From positions 1 to 64,000 of the forward strand of contig JARRNT010000018.1 in NCBI GenBank assembly GCA_037384645.1: a stretch of DNA of 64,000 nt. The letters run 5' to 3'. The notes under the pieces are model-generated. The model was not told the DNA's origin. It did not search any database and worked only from the letters and a program-made list of their open reading frames with translations. Numbering within the stretch: position 1 is the first letter of the stretch; each line of letters opens with the position of its first letter. Source of the stretch: RI-92 sp037384645 (GTDB lineage Bacteria; Pseudomonadota; Gammaproteobacteria; UBA6429; Thiohalophilaceae). The position numbers and the translations under genes are program-made. Positions 27,414 to 35,640 of this stretch are shown piece by piece.

Positions 27414-28213
27414 TGCACCCGGACTTTGACGTGCTGGCCTTCGCGCAGAACACGATCGCCCACATTGAATTTCACATCCACCGGGTAATTCGTCCCATTA
27501 TTGGCGCCCTTCACCGGCTCGAACCCGATAGCCTTGATAGTGCCATCAAGTTCGCTCCCCCCCAGTAACACTTTCGCAGACTGGCCAAGCCTGATACTGG
27601 ATAACTGGGATTCGCTGACATAAAAACGCGCCATCATGCTGTCTGCATCGGCCACGGTAAACAGCGTCACCGGTTTGAACCTGGCTGCAATTACCTGACC
27701 GACCTGGGCATAACGCGCCAAGACCAGGGCATTGAACGGAGCGCGCAAGGTACTGTACCTGAGTTCCTGCCTGGCCTTCACCAGCATCGCCCTGGCCCTG
27801 TCACGCTCGGCCTCCGCCTTGACCTTGTTATCCTTGGCCACCTGCAATTCATGGTCGGACAAGACCGTACGCGCATAAAGTTGCTGTGAACGCTGCATTT
27901 CGCGCTCAGCCTCTTTGTACTGGGCTTCCTCACTGCGTAAATTCGTCCTCGCCTGCATGACTTTCACCTTGTAAACCGTGTCATCCAGGCTGAGTAACTT
28001 ACCACCTTTGCTCACCTTCTGGCCGACATCGGCGTAGACTTTCTGAATGACACCGCTGACGGGTAATGCAAGATCCACCCGCTTTGACCATTTTAAGGTC
28101 GCCTCAAATTCTGCAGCCTGTGTTGTTGTACTCAACAACAGCAGGAAGGTCACGCCGATCCAGATTGACTTGGAAAAATAACTACTCATGGCTTTGCCTT
28201 CTTTAAATATCAT
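27410..28213 (-). CDS. HlyD/RND-type periplasmic adaptor (membrane fusion) protein
   Basis: Up to 267 residues (ATG at 28213 overlaps the TolC stop by 4 bp; an alternative ATG at 28189 gives MSSYFSK). A signal peptide is followed by a lipoyl-like hairpin half (LALPVSGVIQKVYADVGQKV), a coiled-coil pair rich in Glu/Arg (about residues 75-140), the second lipoyl half (LRAPFNALVLARYAQVGQVI) and a beta-barrel domain. It should bridge an inner-membrane pump to TolC, but no RND or ABC pump gene is nearby. It is short for this family, with little after the barrel. Confidence 0.88.
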   Translation of the reverse strand: MIFKEGKAMSSYFSKSIWIGVTFLLLLSTTTQAAEFEATLKWSKRVDLALPVSGVIQKVYADVGQKVSKGGKLLSLDDTVYKVKVMQARTNLRSEEAQYKEAEREMQRSQQLYARTVLSDHELQVAKDNKVKAEAERDRARAMLVKARQELRYSTLRAPFNALVLARYAQVGQVIAARFKPVTLFTVADADSMMARFYVSESQLSSIRLGQSAKVLLGGSELDGTIKAIGFEPVKGANNGTNYPVDVKFNVGDRVLREGQHVKVRVQ

Positions 28214-29520
28214 GATTTAGGTTTGTCCTCCGGCAGTTTTAACTGGCCGGTAAGAATATCCAGCTTCATCCAGGCCTCAGCCATCTCATAGTCAGCCTTT
28301 CTGGATAAATATTCCGCGTCGGTCACCTTAACCATGGAATCGCCCAGGTCTGCTGTCACTTCCATCTCGTAAAGGGCACGACTACGATCCAGGTTAAGGT
28401 CGCGATAGTTGCTGACCACGCTCATTTCCTGACGTCGCGCCTGCAAGTTTTGCAAATCCAGCCAGGTGTTCAACACCTGTTGTTGCAATTGCATACGCGC
28501 AGACTTTAATTCAGCCTGGATCTTGTAAAGATTCGCCTGTGCACTGGCGGTCAGGGCATCCGTGCGACTGCCGGCAAACAATGGTACCTTGATATAGATA
28601 CCAGCGCGGTATTTGTCATAACCGCCCAGGTCACGCGCATAATCGTAGACACCAACCTGACCATATAATCTCGGGTTCTGGCTGGCACGTGCAGCTTCCA
28701 CCTGCTGTTGCGCTGCCAGTAACTTGTCCTGCAGGGATTTGATCCTGTAATTATGCGACATTGCCGTGGCAAGCAACGCATCGTAATCCGGCAACTTCCG
28801 CTTTAACACGGAAAGATCAGGTCGCGCCAGGTCCGATGGCAGTTCGCCAGGGTGATTAAGTGCATCTGCAAGTAAAGCCCGGGTACGCCTTTGATCATTT
28901 TCAGCTGACACCTTGAGATATCGAACCTGTTGATAGCGTGCTTCGAGTTTCTGGACCTGAAAATTGGAGCGTTCACCAACCTTTTGACGCTTGCGCATAC
29001 GATCATAGCTGACGTATGCCACCGCCATCTCCTCGTTGTAGCGGTTGAATTTCAGATCCGCCAGAATGACATTGAAATAACGCTGCATAATCACCAGACG
29101 TCGTTTGGCCCGGGCATCAAGAAACGCAAATTGACTGGCATTGACCTCTGCACTGGCGGCTTTACTACGGGCAGTCTGGCGGCCAAAGTCATACAGGTCC
29201 TTGGTGACTGTTACTGAGGCGGCACTGTCATTATGCGACAGATACGAATAGGTATCCGGCGGCTCCACATAACGCAGGCGGCCCTGTAAAGCTATCCGGG
29301 CATCATCGTCTGTATCCACGACTGCCTGGTCTGCCTGTGCCTGGCGAAGCCTGGCTTCCTGCAACATGAGCTGTGGATGCGGTGCATCCGCCAGGCTAAG
29401 CGCATAGTCCAGAGTCAGTGTATCCGGTAATTTAGTTTTATCCGGCTGTGCAGACAGGGCAAGTTGCGCAGCAAGCATACCCAGCGCGACACAGCTGAAC
29501 CTGAAATACGATATTTTCAT
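28210..29520 (-). CDS. TolC-family outer-membrane efflux protein
   Basis: 436 residues from ATG at 29520 (MKISYFRFSCVALGML); a GTG at 29544 is an alternative. After the signal peptide, the sequence shows the two structural repeats of long amphipathic helices typical of TolC/OEP proteins (for example LRQAQADQAVVDTDDDARIA and LLAAQQQVEAARASQNP). It would form a trimeric outer-membrane/periplasmic channel. It is cotranscribed with the adaptor and acylphosphatase; no pump is encoded next to it. Confidence 0.88.
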   Translation of the reverse strand: MKISYFRFSCVALGMLAAQLALSAQPDKTKLPDTLTLDYALSLADAPHPQLMLQEARLRQAQADQAVVDTDDDARIALQGRLRYVEPPDTYSYLSHNDSAASVTVTKDLYDFGRQTARSKAASAEVNASQFAFLDARAKRRLVIMQRYFNVILADLKFNRYNEEMAVAYVSYDRMRKRQKVGERSNFQVQKLEARYQQVRYLKVSAENDQRRTRALLADALNHPGELPSDLARPDLSVLKRKLPDYDALLATAMSHNYRIKSLQDKLLAAQQQVEAARASQNPRLYGQVGVYDYARDLGGYDKYRAGIYIKVPLFAGSRTDALTASAQANLYKIQAELKSARMQLQQQVLNTWLDLQNLQARRQEMSVVSNYRDLNLDRSRALYEMEVTADLGDSMVKVTDAEYLSRKADYEMAEAWMKLDILTGQLKLPEDKPKS

Positions 29521-29571
29521 TGTAGGTAACCCGTCAAACAGCACAGACTGGCTGCTTGGGTAAATATTTAG

Positions 29572-30114
29572 TTATTGATTTTTCTTACGCTGCTTTTGCT
29601 TATAAATAACAAAAGGCATTTTCTTGTATGCGCCATCCACCACATACTGGCCCAGCCACATAAACTCCTGCACGCCAGTAGTCCTGCCAATGTAGCGATA
29701 AACCCGGTTACCTTTCAAATCAAAGAAGGCCATGACCGGGGTTGCCCGTACGCGCTGTTCTTTGAACGCGAAATCCTTCTCCTTCATGGTCTTGCCATGT
29801 GGATCAGTGATGTCGACATCACCTTCAATATCGACAGGAAACAGTAAAAAATGTTTGCGGAAATACGCCTGAACCTTTGGCTGGTTTAATACATTGGTTT
29901 TCATGTAATGACAAAATGGGCATTCCGCCTGCTCAAAAAACATCATGATGCCATCTTTACCTTCCTGTTTGGCCTTCTGGATTTCTTCATGGTAATCACC
30001 CCAGGATTGATTGAAGAAATATTTCGAAGGATCCCGCGGTGCTTCCGCATGACTCACACCGAGATATCCGAGCATCATGCAACAAAACAGAACTTGCGTT
30101 ATTTTCCTGATCAT
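29572..30114 (-). CDS. Periplasmic thioredoxin-fold protein (SoxW-like)
   Basis: 180 residues with a signal peptide (MIRKITQVLFCCMMLGYLGV, cleavage near SHA). The redox motif is AECPFCHYMK (CPFC), and the cis-Pro region is RVRATPVMAFFDLKG. The fold resembles thioredoxin_2/SoxW proteins that keep periplasmic partners reduced. Its start overlaps the TlpA-like gene by 4 bp, so the two redox proteins are coupled. Partner is unknown. Confidence 0.85.
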   Translation of the reverse strand: MIRKITQVLFCCMMLGYLGVSHAEAPRDPSKYFFNQSWGDYHEEIQKAKQEGKDGIMMFFEQAECPFCHYMKTNVLNQPKVQAYFRKHFLLFPVDIEGDVDITDPHGKTMKEKDFAFKEQRVRATPVMAFFDLKGNRVYRYIGRTTGVQEFMWLGQYVVDGAYKKMPFVIYKQKQRKKNQ

Positions 30115-30596
30115 CTCATCACCACATTATTACGCTTGTCATACTCTCCGATTACCGACTCAAGATATTGCCGGGTCACCGGGCCGGTACGTGACTGTAC
30201 CAGCTTGCCCTGAGGCGAAACAATAAAGCTCGTAGGTAAACCGTATAGCCGACCAAAAACCGTGGGACGGTCCACATCGGCCAGAAGAATAGGATAAGTG
30301 ATCATATGTTCGTCGACAAACGACTTTAGCGAAGCTGGATCATTGTCTTCATAGTTAACACCCAGTACGACTGCATCACGGCGATTTGCGTTATAAAAGG
30401 CTTCCAGTTGCGGGATTTCCTCTCGGCAAGGCGGGCACCAGGTCGCCCAGTAATTGACGATCACCCATTTACCCCGGTAATCACTCAGGTGATGGATCTT
30501 GCCATTCAAATCCGGTAAGGCAAAATCGGGTTCAGCCGCGTACACCGACACGGGCAAATAAATGAACAATAAAATCAATAAATTAGTTTTAAGCAT
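30111..30596 (-). CDS. TlpA/ResA-like thiol-disulfide oxidoreductase
   Basis: 161 residues. Signal peptide (LLILLFIYLPVSVYA) followed by a TlpA-type thioredoxin domain: YWATWCPPCREEIPQLEAF with active site CPPC and the cis-Pro loop LPTSFIVSPQGK. Such proteins reduce disulfides in the periplasm, for instance in cytochrome c maturation. It is the first gene of a minus-strand run that continues into thioredoxin-fold, TolC, adaptor and acylphosphatase genes. Confidence 0.92.
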   Translation of the reverse strand: MLKTNLLILLFIYLPVSVYAAEPDFALPDLNGKIHHLSDYRGKWVIVNYWATWCPPCREEIPQLEAFYNANRRDAVVLGVNYEDNDPASLKSFVDEHMITYPILLADVDRPTVFGRLYGLPTSFIVSPQGKLVQSRTGPVTRQYLESVIGEYDKRNNVVMR

Positions 30597-30689
30597 CTTA
30601 ACGCTAACTCAACCACCTTCCTGTTTTTGACCCTGGAACCTGTACTGAATTCCCCATTGACCCGGGAATCCTGGCTCTCGCACAAAGAA

Positions 30690-30713
30690 AAGGGCCCCTG
30701 CAGAGGGGCCCTT
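30690..30713 (-). terminator. Strong intrinsic terminator after the LysM gene
   Basis: Minus strand: AAGGGCCCCT-CTGC-AGGGGCCCTT, a 10-bp perfect G+C-rich stem with a 4-nt loop, followed by TTCTTTG. It lies 32 bp beyond the stop of the LysM lipoprotein gene and separates it from the TlpA operon downstream. Confidence 0.85.
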
Positions 30714-30744
30714 CCATGGACAACTTGTGTCTACTTACGTCGGC

Positions 30745-31395
30745 TTACTTGCCCGCGAGATAAGCCTTGTCAGAGGCTTCAACCTTACCCAGCGTCCAGG
30801 CGCCACGTGTCTTGGCATGATGGACGGCTGCCGCGACGTCTGCCGAAGACGGGTTGGTGTTGATATTGAACACCTGGCCCGGATAAATCAGGTCAGCGTC
30901 CTTGATCTTGGCGCTATTGGCCTTGTAAATCAGCGGCCATTCATACGGGTTGTTGTAGATGCCTGGCTTGGCAGAGATGTTCCACAGATTATCCCCTTTT
31001 ACAACAGAATAGGTATTTGCGGAGGGCGTAGCAGCCATCGGTGTTGCCGTCCCTGCAGCATCAGCGGCATACATGCTGGCCAGACGCTGGTGTTCTTCCG
31101 CTTTCTGGGCTACGGCAAAGTTACCCTGGTCACGCGCCTTGTTGGCGATCTTGATCGCTTCGTCATATTTGCCGGCAGCCAGATCCTTTTCAGCTTTTTT
31201 GATCATCTTGCCAGTATCACGCCATGCCCAATCCGCTTTCAGGGCTTTGGCATAGGCTGCCTTGGCCGCTGCAATTGCCTCCTTTGCAGCTTGCTCACTT
31301 GAAGTGCCCTGTTCACTCGTGCTGCTACAGCCGACTGCGACCGTGAGGACAAGTGCCATGACGCTGGTTAACTTCAATGTCTTCGTTGTTTTCAT
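30745..31395 (-). CDS. LysM-domain lipoprotein
   Basis: 216 residues. The lipobox VAVGC near residue 23 marks a lipoprotein, with SST after the Cys suggesting outer-membrane sorting. An Ala/Lys-rich helical region (about residues 35-115, with DLAAGKYDEAIKIANKARDQ) resembles DUF4398-type repeats, and a C-terminal LysM domain (TYSVVKGDNLWNIS ... YPGQVFNIN) binds peptidoglycan. It probably links outer membrane and cell wall. A DUF4398 lipoprotein gene lies upstream on the same strand. Confidence 0.9.
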   Translation of the reverse strand: MKTTKTLKLTSVMALVLTVAVGCSSTSEQGTSSEQAAKEAIAAAKAAYAKALKADWAWRDTGKMIKKAEKDLAAGKYDEAIKIANKARDQGNFAVAQKAEEHQRLASMYAADAAGTATPMAATPSANTYSVVKGDNLWNISAKPGIYNNPYEWPLIYKANSAKIKDADLIYPGQVFNINTNPSSADVAAAVHHAKTRGAWTLGKVEASDKAYLAGK

Positions 31396-31473
31396 TTGTA
31401 ATGCTCCGAATTCTTGTTGTCTGGCCAGGATGTATAAAACGATTATAGATTAAAGCTTATATATATCTTAATG

Positions 31474-31502
31474 AAACTAACAATCACCAATCATACTGTC
31501 AA
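31474..31502 (-). promoter_or_regulatory. Putative promoter of the LysM lipoprotein gene
   Basis: Minus strand TTGACA (31497-31502), 17-bp spacer, TAGTTT (31474-31479), about 80 bp upstream of the ATG. A TATAAT at 31442-31447 closer to the gene has no good -35. The TTGAC(A/G)-17-TAGTTT arrangement is the same as the candidate in front of ilvB. Confidence 0.45.
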
Positions 31503-31577
31503 GGACTTCGCTAACAATGCCTTTACCGGAGTGATCAGTGCCTTTAATGTTAGAACATCCTAATATAATAAAGCTCG

Positions 31578-31895
31578 TCAGTTGCCGTTTTTGTTATTTG
31601 CCAGCGCCTGCTGGCGCGCCTTGACTGCCTGCTGTTGCGCAGCAATGGCATATTCCCGGGCAGCGGGATAGTCCCCGCTGTCCAGTGCGCTCGTGGCCTG
31701 TTTTAATAGTTGTTCTGCCTGTTTCAATGCCACAGGCGCATAGCGCTGGGCCTTTACTTCATAGGCCGACTGAATCGTTTGGCGGGCGTTGCTCATTTCC
31801 TGAACAGGCGGACTGACGGCACAGGCGCTTAACAGCAACAGCAGCAGTGCGCCCGGTAAGGCGAACCATGGCCTGGGGTGTAATGATGGGGACAT
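31578..31895 (-). CDS. DUF4398-domain lipoprotein
   Basis: 105 residues. Signal peptide with lipobox LLSAC (Cys at about residue 25), then a short helical domain (EMSNARQTIQSAYEVKAQRYAP...LDSGDYPAAREYAIAAQQQA) matching DUF4398. The helical pattern is like the middle region of the LysM lipoprotein that follows on the same strand after 182 bp. Likely an outer-membrane-associated lipoprotein of unknown role. Confidence 0.82.
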   Translation of the reverse strand: MSPSLHPRPWFALPGALLLLLLSACAVSPPVQEMSNARQTIQSAYEVKAQRYAPVALKQAEQLLKQATSALDSGDYPAAREYAIAAQQQAVKARQQALANNKNGN

Positions 31896-32029
31896 TGAGC
31901 AGCTGAGTTTTCTGTGTGAAAGTGCGTGTGATGGAAGCTATCACCGGCCCTATAGGCTGTCAAGACGACCACCCGAGAGGTACAAAAAGGGGTAAAATAG
32001 CGCATTTGGCCTTGAGCAAATGGAGAACC

Positions 32030-32380
32030 ATGTCAGTCGTTATCTATCACAATCCGCGTTGTTCCAAATCTCGCCAGACACTGGAAATTCTCGAACAACG
32101 CCAGCTGCAGCCGCAAGTCATCGAATACCTGAAAACACCGCCTGATGCTGCCACCCTTAAACAGCTCATCAGCATGCTGGGGATCAATGCCCGGGACCTG
32201 CTGCGTAATAAGGAAGCCGAGTACAAAACCGCAGGACTCGACAATCCTGACCTGAGTGACGAGGAGATCATTGCTGCCATGGTCAGCTATCCCAAACTCA
32301 TCGAGCGTCCCATCGTGATCATCGGCAAGCGTGCCGTTATTGGCCGCCCGCCTGAACGCGTCCTGGAACTGATTGGATAA
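32030..32380 (+). CDS. arsC: ArsC-family arsenate reductase (glutaredoxin type)
   Basis: 116 residues from the ATG at 32030, which has GGAG 5 bp upstream; the longer frame upstream is not needed. The thioredoxin-like fold carries IYHNPRCSKSRQTLEIL with the catalytic Cys, and the RPIVIIGKRAVIGRPPE segment supplies the conserved arginine(s). The family reduces arsenate with glutaredoxin and glutathione. No arsR, arsB or acr3 gene is adjacent, so it may be a housekeeping YffB/ArsC-like protein rather than part of an ars operon. Confidence 0.9.
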   Translation: MSVVIYHNPRCSKSRQTLEILEQRQLQPQVIEYLKTPPDAATLKQLISMLGINARDLLRNKEAEYKTAGLDNPDLSDEEIIAAMVSYPKLIERPIVIIGKRAVIGRPPERVLELIG

Positions 32381-32383
32381 GGC

Positions 32384-32995
32384 ATGTCTGAAATCCTCAT
32401 CCTTTATTACAGTCGTCATGGTGCAACCGCACAGATGGCCCGTCAGATTGCACGTGGCGTGGAACAGGTGGAAGGTATCACGGCACGATTACGCACAGTC
32501 GCACCGGTTTCCACTGAATGTGAGGCCGTGGCACCGGCCACGCCTGACAGCGGGGCCCCCTATGCCAGCCTGAAAGATTTGCAGGAATGTATCGGTCTGG
32601 CCATGGGCAGTCCCACCCGCTTTGGCAACATGGCGGCAGCATTGAAATATTTTATCGACTCCTCCAGCAGCTTGTGGTTATCCGGTGACCTGGTCAATAA
32701 ACCCGCCTGCGTGTTTACTTCCACGTCCACCCTGCACGGTGGCCAGGAGTCGACCTGTTTATCCATGATGTTACCGTTATTGCATCACGGCATGATGTTA
32801 CTGGGTCTGCCATATACCCAGATCGATCTGTCCACGACCCGCAGCGGTGGTACCCCATACGGCAGCAGTCACTACGCCGGTAGCGACAGTGACCTGGAAT
32901 TAACTGAGGAAGAAATCAGGTTGTGTCAGGCCCAGGGGACACGGCTGGCACAAACCGCAGCCGCACTCCGGCAACAGGGTTTGATTCAAACATGA
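32384..32995 (+). CDS. wrbA: NAD(P)H:quinone oxidoreductase, WrbA type
   Basis: 203 residues of flavodoxin fold. The FMN phosphate loop is YYSRHGATAQMA, and the later blocks GSPTRFGNMAAALKYFID and STSTLHGGQESTCLSMMLPLLHHGMMLLG (quoted in part) match WrbA. It performs two-electron quinone reduction in the cytoplasm. It begins 3 bp after arsC and overlaps the DUF2069 gene by 4 bp. Confidence 0.95.
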   Translation: MSEILILYYSRHGATAQMARQIARGVEQVEGITARLRTVAPVSTECEAVAPATPDSGAPYASLKDLQECIGLAMGSPTRFGNMAAALKYFIDSSSSLWLSGDLVNKPACVFTSTSTLHGGQESTCLSMMLPLLHHGMMLLGLPYTQIDLSTTRSGGTPYGSSHYAGSDSDLELTEEEIRLCQAQGTRLAQTAAALRQQGLIQT

Positions 32996-33342
32996 ACCCC
33001 AAACAGGTACGTAACGTGGCACGGGTAAGTTATATCGGTACCCTGGCGACAATTGTCCTGTGGTATTTTGTGTTTTCACCACCACGCTTTGTCTTTTCGA
33101 CCGTGCTGTCTTTGCTTTACTGTGGAATCCTGTTATTGCCAGCCTACGGCCTGTTCAGGAACAAACCACGCGCATACCTGTGGAGCAGTTACCTCATCCT
33201 GTTGTATTTCATGCATGCGATTGTCGAGACCTACGCCAACCAGGCTCACCGCCCTATGGCCATCGCCGAACTGATCTTTAGCTTTGTCTATTTTGTCAGT
33301 GCCAGTCTATGCGCGCGCTATCAGCAACGCGGCTTACTCTGA
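32992..33342 (+). CDS. DUF2069 membrane protein
   Basis: 116 residues from ATG at 32992, which overlaps the wrbA stop (ATGA). Four hydrophobic segments and short loops match DUF2069, a small inner-membrane family commonly found next to wrbA in Gammaproteobacteria. Function unknown. Its end overlaps the end of the convergent hda gene by 9 bp. Confidence 0.88.
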   Translation: MNPKQVRNVARVSYIGTLATIVLWYFVFSPPRFVFSTVLSLLYCGILLLPAYGLFRNKPRAYLWSSYLILLYFMHAIVETYANQAHRPMAIAELIFSFVYFVSASLCARYQQRGLL

Positions 33343-34020
33343 TTCCGGATTAAGCCACTGCCTGACAAACGGGATAGTCAGGCGGCGTTGCGCCTGCAAT
33401 GAAGCATGATCGAGCTGGTCAAGTAATGCAAACAGGCTGTGCAGATCCCGGGGATAACGCTTCAGTAAAAAGCCTGCCACATCCACGGGTAATTCAAATC
33501 CGCGCCGCTCGGCACGTAACTGCATGGCGGCAATCTTATCGTCATCCGTGAGCGGCTGTAACTGAAAAACAGGCCCCCAGCCGATGCGTGACTGCAGATC
33601 TGCCAGTTTCAGCCTGAGTTGATTCGGTGGAACATTGCCAGTCATGCACAACTGCCCGCCACACTCGCGCAAAAGATTAAACAGATGAAACAGGGCCGTT
33701 TCCCAATTCTGATCACCGGCGATGTACTGCACGTCATCCAGACAGACCAGGGCGAACTGCTCCAGCCCCTCAAGCACCGCAGCCGGCTGCTGTACCAGTT
33801 CCTGCAGTGGTAGATACATCGATTCACCCGGCAGGTGAATGTGGCACAAGGCCTGTAATAAATGGGTCTTGCCGGTCGCCTCAGAAGACCACAGGTACAG
33901 GCAAGGTTCTGTTGCCTCCCGCAGAATTCGAACCACACTCTCATTCCCTGCAGCCAGGTAATTGTCAAACGTGGCTGCATCATCGAGCTTGATCTGCAGC
34001 GGAATCTGGTAAGCCGCCAT
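33334..34020 (-). CDS. hda: DnaA regulatory inactivator Hda
   Basis: 228 residues from ATG at 34020 (MAAYQIPLQIKLDD), which includes the N-terminal clamp-binding motif region (QIPLQIKL). The AAA+ domain is DnaA-like, with Walker A LWSSEATGKTHLLQAL, Walker B ALVCLDDVQ and a C-terminal lid (RRGFELPVDVAGFLLKRYPRD). Hda with the DNA clamp promotes ATP hydrolysis by DnaA to prevent re-initiation. The longer upstream frame overlaps the neighbouring gene and is not used. Confidence 0.93.
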   Translation of the reverse strand: MAAYQIPLQIKLDDAATFDNYLAAGNESVVRILREATEPCLYLWSSEATGKTHLLQALCHIHLPGESMYLPLQELVQQPAAVLEGLEQFALVCLDDVQYIAGDQNWETALFHLFNLLRECGGQLCMTGNVPPNQLRLKLADLQSRIGWGPVFQLQPLTDDDKIAAMQLRAERRGFELPVDVAGFLLKRYPRDLHSLFALLDQLDHASLQAQRRLTIPFVRQWLNPESE

Positions 34021-34027
34021 AAACCGT

Positions 34028-35077
34028 TCAGCCTGAATACAGACTGCTGTCCTTGTAGCGCCCGTGCAGATAACGCAGGACCACCGCAATCACGGCAGCG
34101 GCAGGCAAGGCCAGCAATACCCCGAGAAACCCGAACAACTGACCGCCGGCAAGCACCGCAAAGATCACCGCAACCGGGTGTAGACCAATACGATCACCAA
34201 CCAGCAAGGGGGTCAGTACCATCCCTTCCATTGCCTGCCCGATGGCGAAGACGATCGCCACATAGAGCAGGTGCAGGGCATCGTGGAACTGCAGCACTGC
34301 GGCCAGACCTGCTGCCACGATGCCAACAATGAATCCAAGGTAAGGAACAAAACTCACCAGGCCGGCCAGTAAACCGATCAGGAATGCCAGGTCAAGACCG
34401 GCAATCCAGAGCCCGACACTGTATATGGTTGCCAGTGCAAGCATGACCAGCAGCTGGCCGCGCAGGAAAGCGCCCAGGACTTCATTGGTGGAGCGGGCGA
34501 GTTGACTGACCACCGGTTCGCTCTTGCGTGGCAGCATTTCGCGCACACGTGCTACCAGGATGTCCCAGTCACGCAACAGATAGAATGTGACGACCGGGAT
34601 CAGGACGACATTGGCCAGCCAGGCAGCAAGTAGTGCGCCAGAGTGGGTAATGTAGCCGGCCAGTGTCCTGGCAAGACTGCCTGCTTCTTTCCAGTGGGAT
34701 TGTAATGATGACTTGAGGGTTTCGCTGTCCAGCTGCAGGCCCAGGCCAAAGTGTGAATTCAGCCAGGGGACAACTTCACGTTGCACAACATCGAAGTAGC
34801 CAGGAATCTTATTCCCCAGGATAACCAGCTGATCCTGTAACAAGGGCAGCAGGAACAACAGGACCAGCACACCGACCAGGGTCAGCACGATAAACACGAC
34901 GATAACAGCCAGCGTACGCGGTAATTTGTACGTTTCCAGCCGATCGACCAGCGGATCACCGACATAGGCCAGGATGGCGGCAATCATAAACGGTGTCAGC
35001 ACCGGCGCCAGCAAATAGAGCAGCACACCGACAATACTGGCCAGTAACAACCAGAACCAGCGATCCGTAGTTGTCAC
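34028..35077 (-). CDS. AI-2E/PerM-family transporter
   Basis: 349 residues with about eight membrane segments, the family's N-terminal pair (FWLLLASIVGVLLYLLAP) and the VPYLGFIVGIVAAG and late GDRIGLHPVAVIFAVLAGG blocks. Members have been linked to autoinducer-2 export or Na+/H+ antiport; substrate unknown here. It overlaps the PgsA-like gene by 4 bp, and hda follows 7 bp later, an arrangement common in Gammaproteobacteria. Confidence 0.92.
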   Translation of the reverse strand: MTTTDRWFWLLLASIVGVLLYLLAPVLTPFMIAAILAYVGDPLVDRLETYKLPRTLAVIVVFIVLTLVGVLVLLFLLPLLQDQLVILGNKIPGYFDVVQREVVPWLNSHFGLGLQLDSETLKSSLQSHWKEAGSLARTLAGYITHSGALLAAWLANVVLIPVVTFYLLRDWDILVARVREMLPRKSEPVVSQLARSTNEVLGAFLRGQLLVMLALATIYSVGLWIAGLDLAFLIGLLAGLVSFVPYLGFIVGIVAAGLAAVLQFHDALHLLYVAIVFAIGQAMEGMVLTPLLVGDRIGLHPVAVIFAVLAGGQLFGFLGVLLALPAAAVIAVVLRYLHGRYKDSSLYSG

Positions 35078-35640
35078 TGTGACTTTACCTTGAGTTGTTC
35101 GCGGGCACGCACCGACCAGAGCACGACGTAGGCCACACCACTGATCAATGTAGTGAGTGCGACCAGGTAGATCAGGACGGTCACCAGCGTGGACGGCACG
35201 ACATTGGCGAAGGGCAATTCGGAAAGACGAAAGATGAGTAACAGCACCAGCAGGATCTGCATACCGGTATTGAGCTTGCTGATCAGTAAATGCTGCATGG
35301 TAATATTTTTAATCAGCAACCGATAAGCTGCGGCACCCAGTACAATCACCAGGTCACGGCCAATCACCAGCGCCACCAGCCAGAGCGGCAACTGGGACTT
35401 CAGTCCCAGGGTAAAGTAAATAGCTGTCATCAGTAGTTTGTCGGCAAGTGGATCAAGCACACTGCCCAGACGCGACATCCAGCCAAAGTGCCTGGCCAGG
35501 AAACCATCCAGGCCGTCGGAAATGCCGGCGATAAAGAACAGTGCCAGGGCCTTGCCGAATTCGTTATGCCACAGATAGTTAACTATCGGGATCACCAGCA
35601 GGATGCGCAATACACTAATTATATTGGGCAGGTGCTTCAC
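35074..35640 (-). CDS. CDP-alcohol phosphatidyltransferase (PgsA-like)
   Basis: 188 residues with about five membrane helices. The CDP-alcohol phosphotransferase motif is complete: DGLDGFLARHFGWMSRLGSVLDPLADK (DG-x2-AR-x8-G-x3-D-x3-D). Start MKHLPNIISVLRILLVIPI is typical of PgsA, which makes phosphatidylglycerophosphate, although cardiolipin-synthase-like relatives are possible. It overlaps DUF2066 by 4 bp. Confidence 0.93.
   Translation of the reverse strand: MKHLPNIISVLRILLVIPIVNYLWHNEFGKALALFFIAGISDGLDGFLARHFGWMSRLGSVLDPLADKLLMTAIYFTLGLKSQLPLWLVALVIGRDLVIVLGAAAYRLLIKNITMQHLLISKLNTGMQILLVLLLIFRLSELPFANVVPSTLVTVLIYLVALTTLISGVAYVVLWSVRAREQLKVKSQ

Noticed and set aside
32030..32380. Arsenic resistance operon
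   Set aside because: Only an ArsC-fold gene is present; no arsR, arsB/acr3 or arsA nearby.
33860..33910. Hda with a broken P-loop (SSEATGKT)
   Set aside because: E. coli Hda also departs from the classical GxxGxGK at the same place; this is normal for the family.
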